A stretch of 6,647 nt of DNA from Spirochaetaceae bacterium (GCA_003818675.1 RPPD01000131.1:1-6647), one strand, 5' to 3'. Shown: positions 1 through 6,254, counted from the stretch's first letter. A program made the numbers and translations. Notes: generated from the letters alone by a model not told the origin.

Positions 1-772
1 GGGCAGCCAGGGCAACCAGGTTTCCCCTGTCAGGACCATCTCCCACAAACATGAGCTTGAGGTTCTTGCGCTTGCGCATAAGCGGCGCAAAGGCCTTAAG
101 CATTTTCATCACGCGCTTTTCTGGTCCGATCCTGCCTACAAAAATGAGAACGTCATCATCAGGCAGGATCCCCAACCTGCTCATGCGCTCCGCTTTTTGC
201 GCATCAGGGACTGGCTTTCCCTTGAATGAGAAAACGTCAATTCCATTGGGAACTATGTATTTGGGAATCTTTGGCACCAGGATGTCATTGAAACGCTTGG
301 ATTTTACAGATGGTGCTATGATTGCCCTGATACCGCAGTAATATATGCGCATGAAATTGTACAGTATCACCTTATAGCGCAACAGAATGTTGTAATTGGA
401 ATAATCCGACCAGAGCGTATGCGAAGTCACGACACGCGGCACTTTCAGGGCTTTGGCCGCAAACAATGACGCGTAACCGAGCGTGAACTCCGTGTGCGAA
501 TGTATAATGTCAATTTTGTGTTTCCTCAGAAATTTCAAAAGCCTTCCGGGGGAAATGATTGCGGGTCCAAAGCTCTGTTTAGAACCGAAGTCCATCGGGA
601 TCATTGGAAATAGCATGATGTCCGGATGGCGCTCCCTGTATCCCGGGACGCGGAGCGATACAATCACGACGTGATGGCCCTTTTTATCCAGACCCTCCTT
701 GAGCTGCATGGCCGATGTGATCACACCGTTTTTCATGGGATAAAAACAGTCCAGGAAAATGGCGATATTCAT
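1..772 (-). CDS. GT4-family glycosyltransferase, N-terminal part (runs off left edge)
   Basis: This is the first 257 residues of a retaining GT-B fold glycosyltransferase that transfers a sugar from a nucleotide-sugar donor, probably at the inner face of the membrane. The reading frame is open from the ATG at 772 to the window edge. The protein starts MNIAIFLDCFYPMKNGV, the usual first strand and glycine loop of the acceptor domain. HSHTEFTLG lies at about 91-99 and SHTLWSDY at about 117-124. The second motif resembles the HTxYxDY stretch of diacylglycerol glucosyltransferases. The second Rossmann domain begins near VPNGID (174-179), with VGRIGPEKR (212-220) and FVGDGP (242-247). The catalytic E-x7-E motif and the last third (usual length about 380-400) lie outside the window. 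A GGAG ribosome site (785-782) sits 9 bases before the ATG. It is transcribed divergently from the redox operon, so the two are probably not functionally linked. GT4 membership is firm; a glycolipid-forming role is inference. Confidence 0.9.
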   Translation of the reverse strand, partial: MNIAIFLDCFYPMKNGVITSAMQLKEGLDKKGHHVVIVSLRVPGYRERHPDIMLFPMIPMDFGSKQSFGPAIISPGRLLKFLRKHKIDIIHSHTEFTLGYASLFAAKALKVPRVVTSHTLWSDYSNYNILLRYKVILYNFMRIYYCGIRAIIAPSVKSKRFNDILVPKIPKYIVPNGIDVFSFKGKPVPDAQKAERMSRLGILPDDDVLIFVGRIGPEKRVMKMLKAFAPLMRKRKNLKLMFVGDGPDRGNLVALAA

Positions 773-797
773 GAAAAAACACTCCGCAGATAAATGA

Positions 798-844
798 TAA
801 ACCGCACAAGACTTTTTTGCGAGCAAAAATAGTATGCGGGTTTA
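798..844 (-). other. Bipartite stem-loop in the presumed 5' leader of the glycosyltransferase mRNA
   Basis: On the plus strand, TAAACCGCA (798-806) pairs with TGCGGGTTTA (835-844), giving nine pairs with one bulged G. Inside it, TTTTTGC (814-820) pairs with GCAAAAA (823-829). The predicted transcription start near 844 is the outer edge of the structure, so the mRNA would begin with this hairpin. CCGCA occurs a second time at 784-788, overlapping the GGAG ribosome site of the same gene, which allows an alternative pairing with 835-839. A leader element that stabilises or regulates the mRNA is inference. The palindrome could equally be a protein-binding site in the divergent promoter region. 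Confidence 0.45.
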
Positions 845-850
845 CCTGAG

Positions 851-880
851 ATTAAATCCATATTTGAAAGGAAGTGTCAA
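851..880 (-). promoter_or_regulatory. Sigma70-like promoter for the glycosyltransferase gene
   Basis: Read on the minus strand, a perfect TTGACA (880-875) is followed after 18 bases by TTTAAT (856-851), five of six matches to the -10 consensus. Transcription would begin near 844, giving a leader of about 72 bases before the ATG at 772. This is the best promoter-like pair in the window. Confidence 0.6.
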
Positions 881-913
881 GATGCCCGGCTGGAGTACAA
901 CGGAACTCAATAC

Positions 914-943
914 TTCCATATTCCCCGGCTTCCATGTTATACT
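914..943 (+). promoter_or_regulatory. Candidate promoter of the five-gene redox operon
   Basis: TATACT (938-943) is a good -10 hexamer lying 36 bases before the first ATG of the operon. The hexamer 18 bases upstream, TTCCAT (914-919), matches the -35 consensus only weakly. CTTCCAT occurs twice, at 913-919 and 929-935, a direct repeat with a 16-base period covering the -35 box and the spacer. An activator-dependent promoter would fit a weak -35 box with a repeat over it, but that is inference. Confidence 0.35.
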
Positions 944-979
944 CGCGCTAACATAATTTTTTCTGGAGTACCGTACATC

Positions 980-1966
980 ATGGGCTTAAATATAAATGGA
1001 AGCACCATCAGGGGCATGCTTCTTGCAGCAACAGGCGCTGGATTCCTTGTTTTCATGCTCTTGATCCTGAAAACTGTTCTGTTTCCTTCGGCAATCCAGG
1101 AGATTTCAAACAGTGGCAGCAAGGAACAATCAATGCTGTTTGGCGGGAAATTGGGTGAATTTCGAGAAGATACTCCTGTGCCCTTGCCTGGCAATAATTT
1201 TGGCGGAATTGCATGTTTTCCCAATGGCGGATTTGCGGTTACAACAGACACCTCACTTCTTGTTTTCTCCAGTGAAAAAAAACTCGCAGATACAATTTCA
1301 CTTCCCTCCCTGGCAGAATGTATAGCTGCCGGAGACAACAGGACAATATATCTTGGAATGGGCGACCATGTTGAAGTCCTCTCTCTTGTCCTGAAAAAGA
1401 CAGAGGAGTGGACGAGCCTTGGCGAGAAATCAATCATAAGCTCAATCGCCGCTGACAAGGATCATGTATTCGTGGCCGACGCTGGAGAAAAACAGGTTGT
1501 GGTTTTTGACACTGGCGGAAGACTTCTCCGCTTCATCCGCGAGACAGACAAAGGCCCCTTTCTTCTGCCAGGGACGGCGTTTGATTTGGCAATTGTTGCG
1601 GGAAACAAACTGGCCGTGGTTGACCCTGGCAGGCACCGCGTGCTGTTAATGGATTATTCCGGGAACAAACTCTGGCAATTCGGCTTTGCTGCCACCGCAC
1701 TTGCAGGATTCATGGGCTGTTGCAACCCGGTTCACATCGCTGTCATGGATGACGGATCCTTTATAACATTTGAAAAGGGAGTTCGGCGCCTGAAAATCTA
1801 TGACGAAAAGGGTGAATTTAAATCACTGGTGGCAAACAGCTCTTCGTTTCACGAGACAGTTTCCACACCTGAAATTGCAGTCTCATCTCAGGGTGAGATA
1901 CTCATTCTTGATCCATTCATGAAATCAGTGCGATTCTTTGTTATAAAAGAGGCAGTGGAAAAATGA
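980..1966 (+). CDS. Membrane-anchored NHL-type beta-propeller protein with GCCNP motif
   Basis: This 328-residue protein has one N-terminal hydrophobic helix (about 12-36) followed by a propeller expected to face the periplasm. Repeat units can be seen around 74-97, 152-187 (VFVADAGEKQVVVFD), 200-235 (LAVVDPGRHRVLLMD), 250-282 and 297-323, which matches the NHL/6-bladed TolB-like pattern. A vicinal cysteine pair in GCCNP (246-250) lies at the start of a blade and is followed by a lysine- and arginine-rich strand near 266-272. NHL propellers generally bind protein or ligand partners and are rarely catalytic; a scaffold or partner-docking role for the Fe-S proteins encoded next to it is inference. 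A GGAG ribosome site (965-968) lies 11 bases before the ATG. As the first gene of the operon, its stop codon overlaps the next start by 4 bases. The exact function is not known. Confidence 0.85.
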   Translation: MGLNINGSTIRGMLLAATGAGFLVFMLLILKTVLFPSAIQEISNSGSKEQSMLFGGKLGEFREDTPVPLPGNNFGGIACFPNGGFAVTTDTSLLVFSSEKKLADTISLPSLAECIAAGDNRTIYLGMGDHVEVLSLVLKKTEEWTSLGEKSIISSIAADKDHVFVADAGEKQVVVFDTGGRLLRFIRETDKGPFLLPGTAFDLAIVAGNKLAVVDPGRHRVLLMDYSGNKLWQFGFAATALAGFMGCCNPVHIAVMDDGSFITFEKGVRRLKIYDEKGEFKSLVANSSSFHETVSTPEIAVSSQGEILILDPFMKSVRFFVIKEAVEK

Positions 1967-2229
1967 GCAGGAACCTGGAAAACTCGCCGCGGAAACATAT
2001 ATCCCACCCTGATTCTTCGCGGCGCAGCTTTCTTAAAACCCTGGGCCAGATTGCCGCTGCAGCTGGACTCGGCCTGCTTGGTTTTTCCATATTCAGGAAA
2101 TCTTCATTTACACAAGCAGTAAAAGAAAAAGCCTGTACAGGCAGCTGGATCTGCAGGAACTGCGGCAGAGTCAATTTGTGCGGATATCCTGAAGCACTGT
2201 CCTACAGAACTGCCGGGAGGAAGGGCTGA
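1963..2229 (+). CDS. Small Tat-signal protein with four cysteines in a short mature domain
   Basis: This 88-residue protein carries a textbook twin-arginine signal, SRRSFLK (19-25), followed by a hydrophobic stretch (about 27-43). Only about 40 residues remain after it. These hold four cysteines, C58, C64, C67 and C73 (spacing C-x5-C-x2-C-x5-C), then a basic tail. The Tat route exports folded, often cofactor-loaded proteins, so the four cysteines probably bind an Fe-S cluster or a single metal ion before export; this is inference. Alternatively the helix stays in the membrane and presents the cysteine knuckle to partners. It sits between the NHL propeller and the Tat ferredoxin, overlapping the first by 4 bases (ATGA) and the second by 1 base (TGATG), which argues that it is a real gene and part of the same complex. 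I cannot assign it to a named family. Confidence 0.8.
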   Translation: MSRNLENSPRKHISHPDSSRRSFLKTLGQIAAAAGLGLLGFSIFRKSSFTQAVKEKACTGSWICRNCGRVNLCGYPEALSYRTAGRKG

Positions 2230-2804
2230 TGTCCCGAAAAAAAGAACCTCTCATCACGCGGCGATCATTTCTCATCAAGGGACTGCGCACTGTTTTTGCC
2301 GCCGGGGCAGGTGCTGCTGCCCTGGGAGCGGGGCTGCACGGCAGGGGAGAAAACCTTCGCTGGCAGATTGATCCTGACAAGTGCATCCAATGCGGCCGCT
2401 GCCAGACCAACTGCGTACTGCTGCCCTCTGCAGTCAAGTGCGTGCACGCCTTCGCAGTCTGCGGCTACTGCGACCTGTGCAGCGGGTACTTTAAAACCAA
2501 TGCCCTCTCGCTTGACACAGCCGCGGAAAACAGGCTATGCCCCACAAGCGCCATCAAACGAACATTTATAGAGGACCCTTATTACCAGTACACCATCAAC
2601 AAGGATCTGTGCATTGGCTGCGGCAAGTGCGTGAAGGGCTGCCAGAGCTTCGGCAACGGTTCCCTCTTCCTTCAAGTAATGCAGGACATATGCACAAACT
2701 GCAATGAGTGCTCCATCGCAGTCAATTGTCCATCAAAAGCCTTTACGCGTGTTCCTGCAGACAATGCCTATCTTTTAAAGGGCGGAGCGAGGCTCTCCAG
2801 ATGA
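2229..2804 (+). CDS. Tat-exported ferredoxin with four [4Fe-4S] motifs (NapG/MauM-like)
   Basis: This 191-residue periplasmic electron carrier starts with a Tat signal, TRRSFLIKG (10-18), and an alanine/glycine-rich hydrophobic region (about 20-36). Four cysteine groups follow: C52-x2-C55-x2-C58-x3-C62; C78-x2-C81-x2-C84 completed by C104 in LCPTSAI; C128-x2-C131-x2-C134-x3-C138; and C155-x2-C158-x2-C161-x5-C167. C71 is an extra cysteine. Sixteen ligands would hold four [4Fe-4S] clusters, the arrangement known from NapG and MauM, which pair with NapH-type membrane proteins. A NapH-like gene follows directly, supporting a NapGH-like pair moving electrons across or out of the membrane. No periplasmic nitrate reductase subunit is present, so I give no nap symbol. 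A strong GGAGG (2216-2220) lies 8 bases before the ATG. The stop overlaps the next start by 4 bases. Confidence 0.9.
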   Translation: MSRKKEPLITRRSFLIKGLRTVFAAGAGAAALGAGLHGRGENLRWQIDPDKCIQCGRCQTNCVLLPSAVKCVHAFAVCGYCDLCSGYFKTNALSLDTAAENRLCPTSAIKRTFIEDPYYQYTINKDLCIGCGKCVKGCQSFGNGSLFLQVMQDICTNCNECSIAVNCPSKAFTRVPADNAYLLKGGARLSR

Positions 2805-4081
2805 GGCATTCCGTAGCTGTCGCAGGCCTCGTGCTTTTTTTATCCGCTGTTCCGATAGCTGCCCAGGACCGTTTTCCAAGACCGGAGTTCAAATCTGATT
2901 ACGAGATCCCGTCACTTCAGGTCCCGGATGCCGCGGGAACATGGTTTGAATATATTGACCTCGGACTGTTGGCAGTCATGCTCACAGTTGTCTCCATTTG
3001 TGCTTTAAAACTTCGTTCGCGAAACGCTATCACGTTATGCTCTTTTATTAGCCTTGTCTATTTTGGTTTTGTGCGCCAGGGCTGCATCTGCCCCATAGGC
3101 TCTATCCAGAACGTGGTCCTCTCGCTTTCGGATCCCGGCTACTCAATTCCGCTTTTTGTCGCGGGCTTTTTCCTTCTCCCGCTATTGGCAGCGCTATTTA
3201 CAGGCCGCACCTTCTGTGCAGGCGTCTGCCCGCTGGGTGCAATTCAGGACATCGTGGCCTTAAAACCCATAAAAATCCCCCGCTTCCTGGACAAAGCTCT
3301 CTCACTCATCCCGTGGGTTTACCTAAGCATTGCCGTGCTCGCCGTGGTTTCCAACCTGGGTTTTCTTGTATGTAAATTTGATCCATTTGTAGAGATTTTC
3401 AGGTTCGGCAGCCGCCTGCCCAACCTGATCTGGGGTGGGGCACTGCTATTGATTGGCGTGTTTGTCGCCAGGCCCTATTGCCGGTTTCTCTGTCCCTACG
3501 GTGCCATTCTCGGCCTTTTGTCTCGCGTGAGTTTCCTGCATATTTCAATCGCTCCAAAGGAATGCGTAAATTGCAGGCTCTGCGAAAACAGCTGTCCTTT
3601 TAACGCAATCATACCTGCCACAGAAGCTGTTCTTTTGGAAAAACCGCGGGCTGTAAGAAAACGCCTCCTTTTTGCATTTGCCATTTTGCCGCTTGCAATT
3701 GTTTTGGGTGCAGGCACAGGACTCCTGTTGCCGGGTTTTCTGGAAAATACAGGCAGGGATGTACAAATTGCCGGAGAGCTTGCAAAGCCGCTTCCGGAAA
3801 ACGGACAACGATCCCTGGATGCGCAGTTTTTTGAGGAGACTGGAATGCAGATTGAAACATTAGAAGCAAGCGCAGACAAAACCAAAGCGGTGCTTGCAAT
3901 GGGAAGTCCCATTGCCGGCGGCTTTGCAGGGCTGGTTGCGGGACTTCTTATAATTGGACTTTCAATCCCACGCAAAAACCGCGAGTACATTCCAGACAGG
4001 GGCGCATGTGTCTCCTGCGGCAGGTGCATTGAATACTGTCCCAAGGAACACGAGCGCAGGAGCAAGGATTACAGTAAATGA
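2801..4081 (+). CDS. NapH/NosR-like membrane polyferredoxin
   Basis: This 426-residue polytopic membrane protein is expected to relay electrons between the membrane or cytoplasm and periplasmic Fe-S partners. Residues 5-21 form a signal-like helix with a possible cleavage site after AAQ. Further hydrophobic spans lie near 52-69, 77-92, 116-134, 168-190, 208-224, 287-311 and 371-389. Cysteine motifs in order are CxCP at 95-98 (GCICPIG), CxxxCP at 139-144 and 227-232, then ferredoxin motifs at C255/258/261/265 and C403/406/409/413. The paired CxxxCP motifs plus ferredoxin domains define the NapH/NosR/CcoG-type group. A soluble loop of about 60 residues (311-370) separates the two ferredoxin motifs, unlike the plain NapH layout. 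The frame is open upstream to an ATG at 2708, but I chose 2801: it gives the ATGA overlap with the upstream stop, has GAGG 8 bases before it (2789-2792), and puts a signal-like helix at the N-terminus. Confidence 0.88.
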   Translation: MRHSVAVAGLVLFLSAVPIAAQDRFPRPEFKSDYEIPSLQVPDAAGTWFEYIDLGLLAVMLTVVSICALKLRSRNAITLCSFISLVYFGFVRQGCICPIGSIQNVVLSLSDPGYSIPLFVAGFFLLPLLAALFTGRTFCAGVCPLGAIQDIVALKPIKIPRFLDKALSLIPWVYLSIAVLAVVSNLGFLVCKFDPFVEIFRFGSRLPNLIWGGALLLIGVFVARPYCRFLCPYGAILGLLSRVSFLHISIAPKECVNCRLCENSCPFNAIIPATEAVLLEKPRAVRKRLLFAFAILPLAIVLGAGTGLLLPGFLENTGRDVQIAGELAKPLPENGQRSLDAQFFEETGMQIETLEASADKTKAVLAMGSPIAGGFAGLVAGLLIIGLSIPRKNREYIPDRGACVSCGRCIEYCPKEHERRSKDYSK

Positions 4082-5853
4082 CAGCAGAAAAGAATAAATC
4101 TGCAATCACGGATATTGTCATATACTCGCTTGAGGGGATCAGCTTAATCGCGTTTCTCTTCACTGCGGTGATGTGCATTCTGGTCATGGCCACATATATC
4201 CAGCTCACCCTTCAAGATCCGCTGGATAGTCCGGCACTTGCAACACTTGATGCAAAACTGCGTGACAACCCGGAAGACCAAAACATCAGGGAACAGATCA
4301 GGGCGCTTGATTTTCTTGCCCGCAAGGCATTTTTCACAAGCCAGGAGCAGGTGAAAACCGGAGGCATCCTGATTTTCACCGGCGTGGCGGTCATGGCTGT
4401 TTCATTTCTCACCCGCAGCCTTTTAATGCAAATACAGCCCGCCTCGCCTAAAAACCGTGCGCGGGAAAACATTTTCCTCTCAAACCTGGTGTCCAGAAAG
4501 AGCGTCATGGTTTCCGGAGGATTGTGCGCAGCCGCGGGCCTCACGTTATTTATCATCTCCATCCTTGGCGGTGCCGGCAATCCGGACATTCAAAAACAGG
4601 AAACAGCCATAGTCACAGACAGTGCGGTAGCAGAGACACCTGTACCAGATGATGCAAGTGCAGATATTGAATCTGTTTTTTCCACCGTTTTTGGAACCCA
4701 ATATTTCAGCTCATGGCCAGGATTCCGCGGCCCGCTTGGCAGGGGCATTGCAGGCGCTGACGCTGATCCGCCGGTTACATGGGATGGAGTATCCGGCAAA
4801 AATCTTGCCTGGAAGCAAACCATACCCAAGCCAGGTTACAACTCTCCAGTTGTCACAGGTAACAAAGTGTTTGTAAGCGGTGCAACGCGAAAGGACCTGG
4901 GCATATACTGCTTTGATGCCCTGACAGGAAAGCTCCTCTGGGCATACGAGATGCCTGCAATCGGAGCAACAGTGGAAGTGGAAGACCAGACGGGATTTGC
5001 CGCGCCCACTGTTGCGGTATGCGCACAGACCGCCGGGAACAATGGCGGCGTTGTGGCGCTGTTCGCCAACGGCGATCTTGTGGCCGTGGACCTTGACGGG
5101 AAAAAACTCTGGGTGGAAAACCTGGGCACACCACAGTTGAATTATGGATTTGCCTCATCGCCTTTGGTTTGGGGAAAGACAGTAATAGTGCAGTTTGATC
5201 AGAAATCAGGTCCGAGGATTTTGGCCAAAAATATTTTCTCAGGCCAGACTGTCTGGGAAAAACCGCGAAACGTCCTCTCGTCCTGGGCAAGCCCCGCACT
5301 TGGTTTGCGGAATGGGAAGCCAGCGCTCATTCTGGCCGCCAATCCGATTGTCAGCCTCCATGACCCTGCAACAGGAGCGGAACTCTGGAGCACGGACATC
5401 CTCACGGGAGAGATCGGCTCGTCGCCTGCCTACGCAGACGGTTTGTTCTTTGAAGGAAACGATTCCTCAACTTTTGGCGCGTTTAATGAAAAAACCGGCG
5501 AACTTGTATGGGAATACTGGGACGACCTTCCTGATGTCGCAAGCCCTCTCGCCGCAGTTGGCGTGGTTATACTCTCATCCTCAGGCGGAGTTGTCACCTG
5601 CCTTGATGCCAGATCCGGTGAAGTTCTGTGGAGGGAAGACTTTACAGACGGATTTTACTCATCACCGGTGACGGCAAAGGACAGGGTCTATCTCATGGAC
5701 AAAGAAGGTATCTGCCATATCATATCGCTTTCACGGGTCTTTTCCAGGATCGCATCCAATCCCGCAGGAGAACCTGTTTCCACCACTCCCGCAATAGCCG
5801 GAAACAGGATATATTTCCGCGGAAACAAGTCTTTATTCTGTTTTAGCCGCTAA
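4078..5853 (+). CDS. Membrane-anchored PQQ-like beta-propeller protein
   Basis: This 591-residue protein has three hydrophobic helices (about 19-43, 95-113 and 143-164). Between the first two is a charged helical segment (about 50-92). The loop between the second and third is basic (KNRAR, SRK), so that loop is cytoplasmic and the C-terminal propeller periplasmic. After a low-complexity linker (about 170-200) comes WPGFRGP (213-219), the usual entry to PQQ-like propellers of the BamB/WD-like type. Blades end in D-x-x-TG-x-x-x-W repeats, for example FDALTGKLLW (279-288), FSGQTVW (387-393), HDPATGAELW (428-437), NEKTGELVW (470-478) and LDARSGEVLW (509-518). The vicinal disulfide of PQQ alcohol dehydrogenases is absent, so an enzymatic quinoprotein is unlikely; a structural or partner-binding role is inferred. 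It is the last gene of the operon, overlapping the previous stop by 4 bases, with AAGGA (4064-4068) as ribosome site. Confidence 0.88.
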   Translation: MTAEKNKSAITDIVIYSLEGISLIAFLFTAVMCILVMATYIQLTLQDPLDSPALATLDAKLRDNPEDQNIREQIRALDFLARKAFFTSQEQVKTGGILIFTGVAVMAVSFLTRSLLMQIQPASPKNRARENIFLSNLVSRKSVMVSGGLCAAAGLTLFIISILGGAGNPDIQKQETAIVTDSAVAETPVPDDASADIESVFSTVFGTQYFSSWPGFRGPLGRGIAGADADPPVTWDGVSGKNLAWKQTIPKPGYNSPVVTGNKVFVSGATRKDLGIYCFDALTGKLLWAYEMPAIGATVEVEDQTGFAAPTVAVCAQTAGNNGGVVALFANGDLVAVDLDGKKLWVENLGTPQLNYGFASSPLVWGKTVIVQFDQKSGPRILAKNIFSGQTVWEKPRNVLSSWASPALGLRNGKPALILAANPIVSLHDPATGAELWSTDILTGEIGSSPAYADGLFFEGNDSSTFGAFNEKTGELVWEYWDDLPDVASPLAAVGVVILSSSGGVVTCLDARSGEVLWREDFTDGFYSSPVTAKDRVYLMDKEGICHIISLSRVFSRIASNPAGEPVSTTPAIAGNRIYFRGNKSLFCFSR

Positions 5854-5863
5854 AATTCAATCA

Positions 5864-5896
5864 TGCCAAAAGGCACATGGCAGGAAGCTCTCCTGC
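5864..5896 (+). terminator. Hairpin pair after the redox operon, possible weak terminator
   Basis: Eleven bases after the operon's last stop codon there is a short stem TGCC-AAAA-GGCA (5864-5875). A stronger stem follows, GCAGGA (5880-5885) with TCCTGC (5891-5896) around a five-base loop. No clear T-run follows (GGTGTTAGATTT), so this is not a standard intrinsic terminator. It may be a weak terminator, an mRNA 3'-end stabiliser or chance. Confidence 0.25.
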
Positions 5897-5937
5897 GGTG
5901 TTAGATTTATATCATGAAAAATAAAAAGTCCATGGGA

Positions 5938-5943
5938 AAGGAG
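5938..5943 (+). promoter_or_regulatory. Ribosome binding site deciding the start of the zinc-ribbon gene
   Basis: AAGGAG lies 6 bases before the ATG at 5950. The frame also contains ATGs at 5914 and 5932, but nothing resembling a ribosome site precedes the one at 5914, and the 5932 ATG lies just before this AAGGAG. The 5950 start is therefore preferred. Confidence 0.7.
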
Positions 5944-5949
5944 AATGCC

Positions 5950-6207
5950 ATGAAAGAGAGCCTGAAATCCAGGCAGAGGGAAAACACCTTCTACCTCGAC
6001 CACACCACAGAAATTGCAGATAAAACCCGCGGCGATGAAGAGGAAATCGGCTTTTTCGAAAGTATTGATGATGGCCCGCTTTCCATGCCTCTCCTGTTAA
6101 GCTGCCCGGAATGCGGCACGGACAACATCCATGTTGAAGTGACCGAAGATTATGTCCTCATCATCACATGCAGGGAATGCGGCTGCCGCAAGCGCTACCA
6201 GGACTGA
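5950..6207 (+). CDS. Small zinc-ribbon protein of unknown function
   Basis: This 85-residue soluble protein has an acidic, charged N-terminal half (residues 1-45, with EEEIGFFESIDDG) with no recognisable fold. Its C-terminal zinc ribbon has knuckles CPEC (52-55) and CREC (74-77) separated by 18 residues; C79 is an extra cysteine. The segment between the knuckles (HVEVTEDYVLIITC) has the alternating pattern of ribbon beta strands. There is no signal peptide or membrane helix, so it is cytoplasmic. It stands 96 bases after the redox operon and 47 bases before a NuoE-like gene. It could be the first gene of the downstream oxidoreductase operon or an independent regulator or adaptor. Single zinc ribbons often mediate contacts with nucleic acid or protein, but nothing here shows which. 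The start at 5950 rests on the strong upstream AAGGAG. Confidence 0.75.
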   Translation: MKESLKSRQRENTFYLDHTTEIADKTRGDEEEIGFFESIDDGPLSMPLLLSCPECGTDNIHVEVTEDYVLIITCRECGCRKRYQD

Positions 6208-6236
6208 TTTACATTTTTCATCCAGGATGGTAATCT
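6208..6236 (+). promoter_or_regulatory. Weak promoter candidate before the NuoE-like gene
   Basis: TTTACA (6208-6213) matches five of six -35 bases. It is followed after 17 bases by TAATCT (6231-6236), which matches the -10 consensus at only three positions. The gap to the previous stop is short, so read-through from the zinc-ribbon gene is equally possible. Confidence 0.2.
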
Positions 6237-6254
6237 TCTACCTCGGATGAATGC

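Noticed and set aside
51..674. Two plus-strand open frames at 51-341 and 483-674
   Set aside because: They are shadows of the minus-strand glycosyltransferase, which carries VPNGID, VGRIGPEK and FVGDGP motifs.
937..1458. 173-codon open frame on the minus strand
   Set aside because: It is antisense to the NHL propeller gene, whose repeats and membrane helix are clear. Its translation shows no recognisable motif.
2708..2800. Upstream extension of the NapH-like gene to an ATG at 2708
   Set aside because: It would overlap the ferredoxin gene by almost 100 bases, place an unrelated sequence before a signal-like helix, and break the ATGA overlap pattern seen at the other junctions. The start at 2801 fits better.
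3496..4065. 189-codon open frame on the minus strand
   Set aside because: It lies wholly antisense to the NapH-like gene. The translation is a serine/proline-rich shadow without domain features.
2229..4081. True napG-napH genes of a periplasmic nitrate reductase operon
   Set aside because: No NapA, NapB, NapC or NapD gene is nearby, and the NapH-like protein has a different arrangement of ferredoxin motifs. Only the family likeness is supported.
5195..5671. 158-codon open frame on the plus strand in another phase
   Set aside because: It lies inside the PQQ-like propeller gene, whose blade motifs run through the whole stretch in the main frame.
4840..5853. Catalytic PQQ-dependent dehydrogenase
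   Set aside because: The propeller repeats match PQQ-like domains, but there is no adjacent cysteine pair and no haem CxxCH motif, so a structural propeller is the safer call.
5914..5949. Upstream ATG at 5914 for the zinc-ribbon gene
   Set aside because: No ribosome site precedes it, whereas AAGGAG sits 6 bases before the in-frame ATG at 5950.
6217..6231. CATCC-A-GGATG palindrome between the zinc-ribbon and NuoE-like genes
   Set aside because: The one-base loop cannot form a normal hairpin and the arms are only five bases; this is probably chance.
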